From assembly GCA_005800815.1 (NCBI GenBank), contig SYEK01000024.1:1-41428 (forward strand): 41,428 bases of DNA, given 5' to 3'. The translations under genes and the position numbers were made by a program. Below are positions 8,427 through 17,094 of the stretch, one piece after another. Every line of letters starts with the position of its first letter. Within the stretch, counting starts at the first letter, position 1. The stretch comes from Actinomycetota bacterium (GTDB lineage Bacteria > Actinomycetota > Actinomycetes > Nanopelagicales > Nanopelagicaceae). The notes below the pieces were generated by a model. The model searched no databases and was not told the DNA's origin. It saw only the letters and a program-made list of their open reading frames with translations.

Positions 8427-10479
8427 CTGAGACCTTCTTACCGCGGCTTGGCTTCTTCACTTTTGTTATAACGACTCGCTCTGGAATATCAACGGGGGGT
8501 TGATCCGATGGAATGCGAGTAGATGAGCCGGTCCAAGCAGGACGCGTAGTTACAGATTTGACTTTTTTGAAGATTTTAGCGATCTCCTTTTTATTCAACG
8601 TCTCTCTCTCAAGTAGCTGTAACACCATCTCATCTAGGATCTTACGATTTGCAACCAGGATATCGAAGGCCTCCTGATGCGCATTTTCAATGAGTTTGCG
8701 GATCTCACGATCCACAACACCTGCAATACTTTCAGAGTAATCTCGTTGGTGGCTGTAGTCACGGCCCATAAATGGAGCATCACTACTTGTGCCTAGTTTT
8801 ATCGCTCCGACTGCCTCGGTCATTCCATACTGTGTGACCATTGCACGGGCTAATGCGCTCGCCTTTTCAATATCATTCGATGCACCCGTCGATGGATCAT
8901 GGAAAATGAGCTCTTCGGCTGCACGACCGCCTAATGAATACGCCAACTGGTCGAGTAGTTGGTTGCGCGTCGTTGAGTAGCGATCCTCATCGGGAAGGAT
9001 CATGGTGTAACCCAATGCCCGACCGCGTGGCATGATCGTGATTTTATGGACCGGATCAGTGTGTGGCAGTGCATGTGCAACCAGGGCATGGCCACCTTCA
9101 TGATAAGCCGTCACCCGTCGCTCATCATCACTCATGATCCGTGATTTGCGCTGCGGCCCAGCCATGACACGGTCGATAGCCTCATCGAGCTCACTATTTG
9201 AAATAGTCTGCCTCTCTTCTCGCGCAGTCAATAGAGCGGCTTCGTTGAGAACATTTGCAAGATCGGCGCCTGTGAACCCGGGGGTGCGACGGGCATAGTC
9301 AAGGAGTTTGACCTCATCACTGAGTGGTTTGCCCTTTGCATGCACAGTCAAAATCGCTTCGCGCCCCTTGAGATCTGGTCGTTCGACTGCGATCTGACGA
9401 TCAAAGCGGCCTGGACGCAAAAGTGCTGGATCTAGAACATCTGGACGGTTCGTTGCAGCGATAAGTATGACCTTGGTGTTCTCCTCGAAACCATCCATCT
9501 CGACCAATAATTGATTGAGTGTCTGCTCACGCTCATCGTGGCCACCTCCCATACCTGTACCGCGTTGACGACCAACTGCATCAATCTCATCAACAAAGAC
9601 GATTGCCGGTGAGTTGGCCTTCGCTTGATTGAATAGATCACGCACGCGCGCTGCGCCAACACCCACAAACATCTCAACGAAATCAGATCCGGATATGGAG
9701 TAGAAAGGCACACCGGCTTCACCAGCTACTGCACGAGCAAGGAGCGTCTTACCGGTTCCTGGAGGACCATAGAGCAGAACACCTTTTGGAATCTTGGCGC
9801 CCAGCGCCCCATACTTATCTGGTTTGGCCAGGAAATCCTTGATCTCTTGGAGTTCGGCAATCGCCTCATCGGCACCTGCCACATCTTTAAAGCTTGTCTG
9901 AGGTACATCATTACTCTGTAATTTGGCCCTGGATTTACCAAATTGGAAGACTTTGTTGCCACCTTGGGCCTGGCTCATTAACCAGAAGAAGAGAAAGCCG
10001 ATGAGGAGAAAGGGAATTATCGAAAAGAGAAATGAGACTAGGAGTGATTGTGATGGGACACGTACATTCCAGCCCTTTGATGGGGGGTTAGATGTGAGTG
10101 CATCGATGATTGTTGGCTCCTGGCGGGCGACATAGGAGGCTTCTACCTTGGTCTCACCTTTTATTGCAGCACCTGGCTTGAGAACAAGGCGGATCTTCTG
10201 ATCTTTATCGACGACCTCTGCTGATTCCACGTTAGAGCGACCGATCGCATCGAGGGCTTGAGATGTCTCAATCTGTGCATATCGATTTCCAGCAGATGTG
10301 ATCTGACCAAAGATAGAGACAGCAAAGATGGCAACTAGAATCCAAAAGAGAGGTCCACGAAAGATTCGACCCGCACGAGTTACTGGCTTTTTCGGGTTGG
10401 AAGTGCCTGCAAAACTCTTCTTGAGTGGTTTGCTCTTGCCCGTTTTATCTGGCTTCTTGGTTTGAAACATCTGTTTCAT
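8413..10479 (-). CDS. ftsH: FtsH, membrane-anchored ATP-dependent zinc metalloprotease
   Basis: Degrades misfolded membrane proteins and selected cytosolic proteins. The 688 residues give a basic N-terminal tail, TM1 (about 43-60), an extracytoplasmic domain, TM2 (about 146-170), and an AAA domain with GPPGTGKT (near 238), [10 protein letters not shown] and the second-region-of-homology arginine stretch RPGRFDRQ. The M41 protease domain follows, with HEGGH near 460. The C-terminus is basic and disordered (KKPSRGKK). The ATG at 10479 follows AGGA with 8 bases, 17 bases after the hpt stop. The tilS-hpt-ftsH-folE order is common in actinobacteria and firmicutes. Confidence 0.98.
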   Translation of the reverse strand: MKQMFQTKKPDKTGKSKPLKKSFAGTSNPKKPVTRAGRIFRGPLFWILVAIFAVSIFGQITSAGNRYAQIETSQALDAIGRSNVESAEVVDKDQKIRLVLKPGAAIKGETKVEASYVARQEPTIIDALTSNPPSKGWNVRVPSQSLLVSFLFSIIPFLLIGFLFFWLMSQAQGGNKVFQFGKSRAKLQSNDVPQTSFKDVAGADEAIAELQEIKDFLAKPDKYGALGAKIPKGVLLYGPPGTGKTLLARAVAGEAGVPFYSISGSDFVEMFVGVGAARVRDLFNQAKANSPAIVFVDEIDAVGRQRGTGMGGGHDEREQTLNQLLVEMDGFEENTKVILIAATNRPDVLDPALLRPGRFDRQIAVERPDLKGREAILTVHAKGKPLSDEVKLLDYARRTPGFTGADLANVLNEAALLTAREERQTISNSELDEAIDRVMAGPQRKSRIMSDDERRVTAYHEGGHALVAHALPHTDPVHKITIMPRGRALGYTMILPDEDRYSTTRNQLLDQLAYSLGGRAAEELIFHDPSTGASNDIEKASALARAMVTQYGMTEAVGAIKLGTSSDAPFMGRDYSHQRDYSESIAGVVDREIRKLIENAHQEAFDILVANRKILDEMVLQLLERETLNKKEIAKIFKKVKSVTTRPAWTGSSTRIPSDQPPVDIPERVVITKVKKPSRGKKVSDDNQ

Positions 10480-10496
10480 ATCTCGTTTCCTAGGGC

Positions 10497-11048
10497 TTAA
10501 GAGTACATGTGCTTAGCAAGCACGGCGATAAATGGGAGGTTGCGATATCTTTCATTGTAATCAAGGCCGTAACCGACAACGAAATCTGGTGGAATCTCAA
10601 AGCCGACATATTTGACTTCGACCATGACTTTGGCCGCCGCTGGCTTACGAAGGATTGAGAGAATCTCCACACTCTGGGCCCCTCGTGATTCAAGATTTGC
10701 TTTGAGCCAAGAGAGCGTCAGACCTGAGTCGACAATATCTTCGACTATCAAAACATTTCTCCCAGTGATGTCACAATCTAAATCCTTTAAAATTCGGACA
10801 ACACCACTGGATTTTGTGCCAGAGCCATAGGATGAAACCGCCATCCAATCCATCTCAACGTGGCGATTTAAAGCACGTGAGAGGTCGGCCATCGCCATGA
10901 CCGCCCCTTTGAGTACCCCAATGAGAAGAAGATCCTTACCTTGATAATCCCTATCAATTCGCGCAGCCAGCTCCTTGACCTTTGCCTGCAGTTGCTCTTG
11001 GCTCACGATTACTCGCTCGATCTCTCTTTCGACTCCAGCTAAATCCAC
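10497..11048 (-). CDS. hpt: Hypoxanthine phosphoribosyltransferase
   Basis: Purine salvage: PRPP plus hypoxanthine or guanine gives IMP or GMP. The 183-residue product contains LLLIGVLKGAV, MAVSSYGSGTKSSG, the PRPP loop VLIVEDIVDSGLTL and VGYGLDYNERYRNLP. A TTG-initiated frame starts at 11105 inside tilS, but GTG at 11048 is better: it has GGGAG five bases upstream, lies just after the tilS stop at 11065, and gives the expected length. It sits in the usual tilS-hpt-ftsH cluster and complements the de novo purine operon at the other end of the window. Confidence 0.94.
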   Translation of the reverse strand: MDLAGVEREIERVIVSQEQLQAKVKELAARIDRDYQGKDLLLIGVLKGAVMAMADLSRALNRHVEMDWMAVSSYGSGTKSSGVVRILKDLDCDITGRNVLIVEDIVDSGLTLSWLKANLESRGAQSVEILSILRKPAAAKVMVEVKYVGFEIPPDFVVGYGLDYNERYRNLPFIAVLAKHMYS

Positions 11049-11064
11049 GAGGGCTCCCTTTGGG

Positions 11065-12021
11065 CTAGTTGCGCAAGAGCGAAAGTCTGCCCGATAAACG
11101 CTCAACCTTCACACCACCGGGCAAATCAGCTGCCCCCTGCCCACTCCAGGCGGTGATGAGCCCCTCAACGCTGGCCAGATGCTCGGCCGAGATTGAGCCA
11201 GATGGGGCTCCTGCGGCATAGATCGCGGCCTTGATAATTCGGCTGCGAATCGCCTGTGGAAGATTGGCCAAATATCCACACTCTAAATCCGCCAGATCCA
11301 ACTGGTTGATCTCGCGCTGTGCCCATGCATCGAGTGCATCGGCATCCTGGCGCAGTAAATCGGCACTACGCGCCAGGGCCTGTGAGATACCCGGGCCGAT
11401 CGTCCTCTCAAGAGTGGGGAGTGCATCCAGACGTACACGTACTCGAGCAAAATTTAAATCCTTATTGTGGGGATCCTGCCATGGCTGCAAACCAACCTCT
11501 TCACAGAGCTTTTCAGTCTGTGTTCGGGTGATGGAAAGTAAGGGACGAATATATTTCTTATGATGCGATGCCATGCCAGATAAGGAGCGTGTGCCAGAGC
11601 CTCGTGCCAATCCGAGTAGAACTGTCTCTGCTTGATCATCACGGGTATGTCCTAGAAAGATCGCTGCGGCCTTCATCTCATTACCCACTAAATCCAAAGC
11701 GGCATAACGGGCCTTGCGTGCAGATGCCTCAAGGCCCTCACTCATTGTCACGGTGACTTTTTGAATTGTTGTCTGGATACCAAGAGAGTTCATCTGATCA
11801 AGAACCCTTGATGCCTGTGCACCAGATCCTGGTTGAAGTTGATGATCAATAGTCACTGCATGCACTTTGACCGCAAGTTTTGGAGCCTCCAGTGAGAGTA
11901 CATATGCAAGAGCGAGGGAGTCTGCCCCACCAGATACGGCGACAAGAACGAGATCACCGGCCTCACACTTTTCAAGCCAATGACGAACTGCGTTGCGCAG
12001 AGCGGGCGCAGTTGTGCTCAT
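11065..12021 (-). CDS. tilS: tRNA(Ile)-lysidine synthase
   Basis: Converts the wobble cytidine of tRNA-Ile(CAU) to lysidine so that it reads AUA. The PP-loop ATPase motif VAVSGGADSLALAY (about 27-40) and the downstream GHTRDDQAETVLLGLARGSGTRSL are diagnostic. At 318 residues it is the short form without the full C-terminal domains of E. coli TilS, which is usual in actinobacteria. It starts 9 bases after the NlpC/P60 gene and is followed closely by hpt. Confidence 0.95.
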   Translation of the reverse strand: MSTTAPALRNAVRHWLEKCEAGDLVLVAVSGGADSLALAYVLSLEAPKLAVKVHAVTIDHQLQPGSGAQASRVLDQMNSLGIQTTIQKVTVTMSEGLEASARKARYAALDLVGNEMKAAAIFLGHTRDDQAETVLLGLARGSGTRSLSGMASHHKKYIRPLLSITRTQTEKLCEEVGLQPWQDPHNKDLNFARVRVRLDALPTLERTIGPGISQALARSADLLRQDADALDAWAQREINQLDLADLECGYLANLPQAIRSRIIKAAIYAAGAPSGSISAEHLASVEGLITAWSGQGAADLPGGVKVERLSGRLSLLRN

Positions 12022-12030
12022 AGGTAAAGA

Positions 12031-13233
12031 CTAGACCCGACCACCAAATGGCATTAGCCCTTTAACGCTATAGATGCTCGAGAAGAGAAGGCCTTTGTCC
12101 TTGGAGTTTGCCTCCCACATCATGCCATTGCCGGCGTAGATAGAGATGTGGTGGATAGTTGAGATCGTGCCTTTGTATGAGTAAAAAAGCAGATCCCCAG
12201 GCACGAGATCATTGAGGGAGACATGCTTGGTATAGCCCGTATACAGCGCTGAGTTGAGGCGATCCCAGTTGGGCCAGCCCAATCCAGCATATTTATATGC
12301 GGCATAGACAAGGCCCGAACAGTCAAAGGTATTTGGTCCCTCATCGCCCCATACATAAGGTTTGCGAGCGAGTACTTGTCTCTTTGCAAACTCCACGGCC
12401 TTTAGTCGTTGTGCTTCATCGGTTCTAATCGTCGAGCGCCCTTTGAACCCAGTGTTTGGCCAAATCTTTGACTGCCCTGGGGTTTGTCCTGCCTGGTTTG
12501 CCTGGGACTCCTCTAAGAGAGCGAGTTGGCGCTGCTGCTCAAGGGTTGTACGGACTTTTCTTGCGCTAAGAAGCTCTCTTAATAATTCATCTTGAACCTT
12601 TTGTAACTTAGCGACTTCGGCTGCCTGTTCTGCCTTTGCATCATCGGCAACCTCTTTCGCCGCGGCAACCTTATCGGTCGCCTTTTGTTGGACGATCTCA
12701 GCCTCCAACGCTGCCTGCTTGGCTGCACGTGCGATTATCTCGGCCGCCTTAAAGCGTTCAAGTGAGACAGTGTTCTTAGAACCTAATGTGCTCAAAGTGC
12801 TGAGTTGGTCCATCAAATCCTGTGGGCCATTGGCGCTCAGTAAGGGCTGGATATCGCTCATGCTCCCACCCAAGATATACGCATTGGTTGCAAGTCTTCC
12901 AATTACTCGATGCGCCTCTGCAACAGATGCCGCTGTTTCGGCGGCGTATTGTGCCGCAGCGCGTGCTGCCTCCTCGGCAACTGCTAACTCTCTCTGAGCC
13001 TTGACATACAGTGCTCGCGCAGCGTTTGCCTTGACTGTAAGAGTTCGTAGATTCTGATTTGCCGCCCTCAACTTTGCCGCTTGGGCCTCAGCCACCTTCT
13101 TCTTGGCCGCCTCGATCTTCTTGGCCGCCTCGATCTGGGCCAGCGTTGGCTTTGGGGTCTTTGCGATCGCAGGTGCCACCGTGAAGGTTAAGGCCGCGAT
13201 GAGAGCAAGAAAGATCGCTCTATGAGTTTTCAC
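12031..13233 (-). CDS. Secreted NlpC/P60 peptidoglycan endopeptidase with coiled-coil N-terminus
   Basis: Probable cell-wall hydrolase cutting peptide stems, comparable in layout to RipA/RipC-type enzymes. The 400 residues have a signal peptide (MKTHRAIFLALIAALTFTVAPAIA), a long Ala/Lys/Glu-rich coiled coil (about 30-240), and a C-terminal NlpC/P60 domain. Catalytic Cys is in DCSGLVYAAYKYAG near residue 305 and the His in HHISIYAGNG, with PGDLLFY between. The coiled coil may keep the enzyme inactive until a partner binds it (family inference). The start is GTG after a strong GGAGG with 6 bases. In many actinobacteria dacB sits in this place upstream of tilS; here dacB is about 4 kb away. Confidence 0.93.
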   Translation of the reverse strand: MKTHRAIFLALIAALTFTVAPAIAKTPKPTLAQIEAAKKIEAAKKKVAEAQAAKLRAANQNLRTLTVKANAARALYVKAQRELAVAEEAARAAAQYAAETAASVAEAHRVIGRLATNAYILGGSMSDIQPLLSANGPQDLMDQLSTLSTLGSKNTVSLERFKAAEIIARAAKQAALEAEIVQQKATDKVAAAKEVADDAKAEQAAEVAKLQKVQDELLRELLSARKVRTTLEQQRQLALLEESQANQAGQTPGQSKIWPNTGFKGRSTIRTDEAQRLKAVEFAKRQVLARKPYVWGDEGPNTFDCSGLVYAAYKYAGLGWPNWDRLNSALYTGYTKHVSLNDLVPGDLLFYSYKGTISTIHHISIYAGNGMMWEANSKDKGLLFSSIYSVKGLMPFGGRV

Positions 13234-13307
13234 TTAAAACCTCCGGGGGAAGGTCTTAAGAATAAATCACCTACCTCTGAAAAGCCTGATAACTGCCACT
13301 GATGTCG

Positions 13308-14114
13308 CTAATTAGATACATCACGTCTTACAAATAGCAGTGAGGCCACAACGGCCCCAACTGCGACGTAGATCCCACCAACGAATAGCGCATGTGAGTA
13401 CTCGATCCCATCATTGAAGCCTCTTTGTGCCCCACCAGATGCGATGGCGGTGAGTTGTGCCCCTGGCAACCAGTCTTGTAGTGAATTCTTCACCGCTATT
13501 AAGAGGTTCTCAACGATCAAGAGCCATAAGACCCCGAGTGAGATCGCACTTATGGGGGAGCGAAGAAGGAGGCCAAGGACCATTCCAATCGTGCCAAATC
13601 CGATGACAGAGACGGTGATATTGATAAAAGTGGTGAGTAGGGCATGACGACCATCGCCGGTGAACCAGAGCTCTGTTGAGACCTTGGCGCGTGGAGCTAA
13701 AAGAAGTGATGCGCTCACACTGATGAGTCCAGAGAGAATAATCATGAGGATGGCAAATAAGTTCATCGCAATAAATTTTCCTATCAGAACTCGCATGCGT
13801 CCGGGCTGGCGGACCAAAATGTTGCGCAAGGTCCCGTATGTGTACTCTTGCGCAGTTTGAGCGGCAAAGACGCAGAGCGCGATTATCCCAAGAAAGCCAC
13901 CGACATTACTGAAGCCTTGCACCACTCCAGTTGCAAGCCCAAGAACCTCTCGACCTACGGTGCGACCTCGATCAGAGTTTCCATCGGGTGAATCAATGAG
14001 TAAAAATAGAAGAGAGGAGAAGAGAGCGCTAAAGAAGACGACTGCACCCATGGTGCCAAGAAAAAGTGTTAGCCGCCTTAATTTACGCAACTCTGATAGA
14101 GCCACACGCCACAT
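13308..14114 (-). CDS. ABC-2 type transporter permease
   Basis: A 268-residue integral membrane protein with about six hydrophobic segments. The first spans about 18-40, and FLGIIALCVFAAQTAQEYTYGTLRNIL carries the EYxxGTLR-like motif of ABC-2 exporter permeases. It is the membrane half of the exporter whose ATPase lies immediately upstream; the ATPase stop and this ATG share one base (TAATG). The substrate is unknown. Candidates for such pairs are bacteriocin or drug export and lipid or copper-related export. Nearby ctaB gives a weak hint of a respiration link. Confidence 0.9.
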   Translation of the reverse strand: MWRVALSELRKLRRLTLFLGTMGAVVFFSALFSSLLFLLIDSPDGNSDRGRTVGREVLGLATGVVQGFSNVGGFLGIIALCVFAAQTAQEYTYGTLRNILVRQPGRMRVLIGKFIAMNLFAILMIILSGLISVSASLLLAPRAKVSTELWFTGDGRHALLTTFINITVSVIGFGTIGMVLGLLLRSPISAISLGVLWLLIVENLLIAVKNSLQDWLPGAQLTAIASGGAQRGFNDGIEYSHALFVGGIYVAVGAVVASLLFVRRDVSN

Positions 14115-15019
14115 TACTTCTCCCCCGTCATCTCGAAGAAGGTCTCCTCCAGATTAGGCAGCTGAGGTGTCAACTGCGAGAGAGTAATACCAGCATCAAA
14201 GGCGGCCCGATTGAACTCGATTGCCCACTTGGCCGGTCCCTGGATATGGACAGCTCCATCTCGGATCAGCCCGTGATGTCCAGCCTTCTGTGCTATCTCT
14301 AGTAAGGCTACTAAATCAGCATCATTCGTACCTTTAGCGATGATTACTGGCTGCTGATTGACCATCAGATCCATCATCTTGCCCGTAAAGACGACCTCGC
14401 CTTTTCGTAACATGACCAGATAATCACTGATGAGTTCGAGTTCGGATAAGAGATGAGATGAGACAAAGACGGAGGTCCCATCAATGGCCAACTGGCGCAA
14501 GAGAGCGCGCACCTCTTGAATGCCTTCGGGATCCAATCCATTTGTAGGCTCATCTAGCATCAGTAGTTTTGGATCAGGTAACAGAGCTGCAGCGATACCT
14601 AAGCGCTGCTTCATCCCCAATGAATACGTCTTGTACTTAGATTTAGCACGATCTCCTAGCCCCACTTGATCAAGAAGATATTGGACTCGATGAGTTGGAA
14701 ACCCCCCAAGGTCTGCCAGATACTTGAGATTTTCGCTCCCACTCATAGCAGGATAGAAGGCTGGGCCCTCAATCATCGCACCTACTCGCCGAAGATACTT
14801 TTCAGGATGCTCTATCGATTCACCCAAAATCTCTCCAGTACCACCGGTTGGAGTGATAAGGCCAAGTAGCATGCGCATCGTTGTCGTTTTCCCCGAACCG
14901 TTAGGCCCGACAAAACCACAGATGGTACCCAGTGGTACTTCAAAACTGGCATGAGAGACAGCCATACGCTCGCCATATTTTTTGCTCAGATCACTCACAG
15001 AGATTGCAGTATTGGACAT
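14114..15019 (-). CDS. ABC transporter ATP-binding protein
   Basis: The 301-residue nucleotide-binding subunit of an ABC-2 exporter. Walker A is GPNGSGKTTTMRMLLGL (near 36-52). The signature appears as YSLGMKQRLGIA and Walker B as LLMLDEPTNGLDPEG, with a switch His in FVSSHLLSE. The C-terminal about 75 residues resemble the regulatory tail of CcmA/YhbF-like ATPases. It is coupled by a one-base overlap to its permease and lies 9 bases after ctaB, so the three genes probably share a transcript. Confidence 0.94.
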   Translation of the reverse strand: MSNTAISVSDLSKKYGERMAVSHASFEVPLGTICGFVGPNGSGKTTTMRMLLGLITPTGGTGEILGESIEHPEKYLRRVGAMIEGPAFYPAMSGSENLKYLADLGGFPTHRVQYLLDQVGLGDRAKSKYKTYSLGMKQRLGIAAALLPDPKLLMLDEPTNGLDPEGIQEVRALLRQLAIDGTSVFVSSHLLSELELISDYLVMLRKGEVVFTGKMMDLMVNQQPVIIAKGTNDADLVALLEIAQKAGHHGLIRDGAVHIQGPAKWAIEFNRAAFDAGITLSQLTPQLPNLEETFFEMTGEK

Positions 15020-15028
15020 AGTTTTACC

Positions 15029-15904
15029 CTACACAATCAATTGGGCTACTACGAGTACGACTGAGAGCAGACTCAAATAAGTGATCGACCATTGGAATAT
15101 CCTGCTTGCTATCTGTGTGTAGTCAGGTGAACTCTCCTTGAGAGCAAGAAGTTGAATAGCAAAGACAAGACCGAGCAGTACTGTTGCCACGAGTGAACCT
15201 ACAGGTAAGCCAGCTGAGAGAATTAACCAGATAGAGCAGGCGATCATCAAGACGGTGTGAAGCCACATCTGCTGATGGACCTTGGCTTGAGGGGCCACGA
15301 CGGGAAGCATGGGGATACCAGCGGCTGAATAATCATCTTTATATCGAATAGCAAGTGACCAAAAATGTGGAGGTGTCCAGAAAAAGATCACCATGAAGAA
15401 AGCCAAAGCTGTCAATGAGAGAGAGTTGGTGACAGCGGCCCAACCGATAAATACTGGCATGCATCCTGCAGCCCCACCCCAAACAATATTCTGTGATGTA
15501 CGACGCTTTAATCCTATCGTATAGACCAGGACATAAAATAAGATTGCTACCAATGTGAGTATTGTTGCAAGTGGTGTAGTGAAAATCCCAAAGAGAACCA
15601 GAGATAAGATTCCAATCACTGTTGCAAAAATCGCAGCATTTGTCTTACTTATAACACCTGTCACAATTGGCCGCTGTGACGTGCGCTGCATCAACTTATC
15701 GCTCTCACTTTCAATCACCATGTTGAAGGCGTTGGCACTTCCTGCGGCTAAGGTCCCGGCAATCATTGTTGTCACAACCAATGTGAATGAGGGTAGGCCC
15801 CGATCGGCCAGGACCATAGCCGGTAGTGTGGAGACCAAGAGCAGCTCTACAACGCGTAACTTCATCAAATCTAAATATCCACGCACAATGCTCTTCACGC
15901 CCAT
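15029..15904 (-). CDS. ctaB: Protoheme IX farnesyltransferase (heme O synthase)
   Basis: UbiA-family membrane prenyltransferase making heme O for the aa3-type oxidase. The 291 residues form about nine hydrophobic segments. The prenyl-diphosphate region reads NMVIESESDKLMQRTSQRP (about 59-77), and the second half has YTIGLKRRTSQNIVWGGAAGCMP and DYSAAGIPMLPVV, which are specific for CtaB/CyoE. In the first acidic motif, usually N-x-x-x-D-x-x-x-D, the first Asp is Glu here while the last Asp is kept. The start ATG at 15904 has GAGGG at a somewhat long spacing. No other oxidase gene is nearby. Confidence 0.93.
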   Translation of the reverse strand: MGVKSIVRGYLDLMKLRVVELLLVSTLPAMVLADRGLPSFTLVVTTMIAGTLAAGSANAFNMVIESESDKLMQRTSQRPIVTGVISKTNAAIFATVIGILSLVLFGIFTTPLATILTLVAILFYVLVYTIGLKRRTSQNIVWGGAAGCMPVFIGWAAVTNSLSLTALAFFMVIFFWTPPHFWSLAIRYKDDYSAAGIPMLPVVAPQAKVHQQMWLHTVLMIACSIWLILSAGLPVGSLVATVLLGLVFAIQLLALKESSPDYTQIASRIFQWSITYLSLLSVVLVVAQLIV

Positions 15905-16014
15905 AGATTACTTGCCCTCGTGATGATGGGTTTACCGAAACTTCCGACCGTGTGCAGGACTCGGAGTAAAATCCCAGAGGTTCACATCACATCTGCAGGT
16001 ATTAGAGTCGGGCT

Positions 16015-17094
16015 GTGCGCCGATGCTCTATCGCCCTTTTTATCACGGCTTTGCTATGCCTTCAGAGCTCACCAACCCAGAGTGAGATGCTAACCAGTGA
16101 TACCAAGATGAGCTTGGTCAAGACCATCACCGGTGCCATCTCACCAAAGTCAGTCCGATCCTCGGGGACGGGATTAATAAGTGCCCACAATATGATGTAC
16201 AGGCACAGTGTGACTATCTATGACGCAACTACCTTTGGGTTGATCAGGACCGTATCTGACTCTGTACAACTCTCCAAGTTTGGGTATTCAAAGTACTCAT
16301 CCATCTTTCAGGGTGCCCCGGTGGAGGGTGCATATTCACCCGATGGAAAGTATCTCTATGTCACGAACTACTCGATGTATGGCAAGGGTTATAACCGGGA
16401 GGGAAGTGATGACTGCTCACCCGCCTCTCGTTACGATAAGAGTTTCCTCTACCGCATCAACTTAGGCTCTTATGAGATCGATGCTGTTTATCCAGTTGGT
16501 GCGGTCCCTAAGGTCGTGGAGGTGACACCAGATAATAAATATATCCTTGTCTCTAACTGGTGTACGTATGACCTAAATATAATCTCGATAGATAGCCAAA
16601 AAACAGTGAAGACGCTAAAGATAGGTAGATATCCCCGTGGGATTGCCTCTAGTGCCGACAGTAAATTCGCTTACGTCGCGGAGATGGGCGGTAGCAGAGT
16701 CCATGTCATCAATTTAGAGGATTTTTCAGTCACTTATATTCCCATCGGTAGGAATCCCCGGGCCATAACCATCTCCCCCGATGGCACCAAGATGTATGTC
16801 ACACTCAATCTCTCAGGAAAGGTCGCTGCCTGGGATTTAATTGCCAACAAAATGCTAGGCACAGTAACAACAGGCAAATCCGCCCGCTCTCTAGCGATTT
16901 CTAGCGATGGCAGTGCTTTATTTGTTGTCAACTTTACGGGTGATACTGTCTCAAAGGTACGCACAAGAGATCTTAAGACTATTCAGACGATCAAAGTGTG
17001 TAATGAGCCCATAGGGATCACCTTTGATAAACCGACCCAGCGCACATGGGTCGCTTGTTATGGTGGATCAATCAAGGTTTTCGACAACAATTAA
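16015..17094 (+). CDS. Secreted YVTN-type beta-propeller protein
   Basis: A 359-residue protein with an N-terminal signal peptide (RRCSIALFITALLCLQSSPTQS) and repeated blades of about 40 residues such as AYSPDGKYLYVTNY, VTPDNKYILVSNW, ISPDGTKMYVTLN and ISSDGSALFVVNF. The xSPDGxxxYVxN pattern is typical of the YVTN/NHL-like seven-bladed propellers found in extracellular binding proteins. The exact ligand is unknown. It starts with GTG and has no good ribosome site; TATTAG lies 9 bases upstream, so a near-leaderless mRNA is possible. It is convergent with dacB, sharing the TTAA at its end. The 110-base divergent gap to ctaB (15905-16014) shows no other clear feature. Confidence 0.85.
   Translation: MRRCSIALFITALLCLQSSPTQSEMLTSDTKMSLVKTITGAISPKSVRSSGTGLISAHNMMYRHSVTIYDATTFGLIRTVSDSVQLSKFGYSKYSSIFQGAPVEGAYSPDGKYLYVTNYSMYGKGYNREGSDDCSPASRYDKSFLYRINLGSYEIDAVYPVGAVPKVVEVTPDNKYILVSNWCTYDLNIISIDSQKTVKTLKIGRYPRGIASSADSKFAYVAEMGGSRVHVINLEDFSVTYIPIGRNPRAITISPDGTKMYVTLNLSGKVAAWDLIANKMLGTVTTGKSARSLAISSDGSALFVVNFTGDTVSKVRTRDLKTIQTIKVCNEPIGITFDKPTQRTWVACYGGSIKVFDNN

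Noticed and set aside
8789-10135. Opposite-strand frames inside ftsH and other long genes
   Set aside because: They have no ribosome sites, no recognisable domains, and arise from codon bias of the real genes on the other strand.
11049-11105. TTG start of hpt inside tilS
   Set aside because: GTG at 11048 has GGGAG at the right distance just after the tilS stop and gives the normal N-terminus.
13234-13307. c-di-AMP (ydaO-type) riboswitch before the NlpC/P60 gene
   Set aside because: Such riboswitches often precede actinobacterial wall hydrolases, but the gap is only 74 bases and I see no matching conserved blocks.
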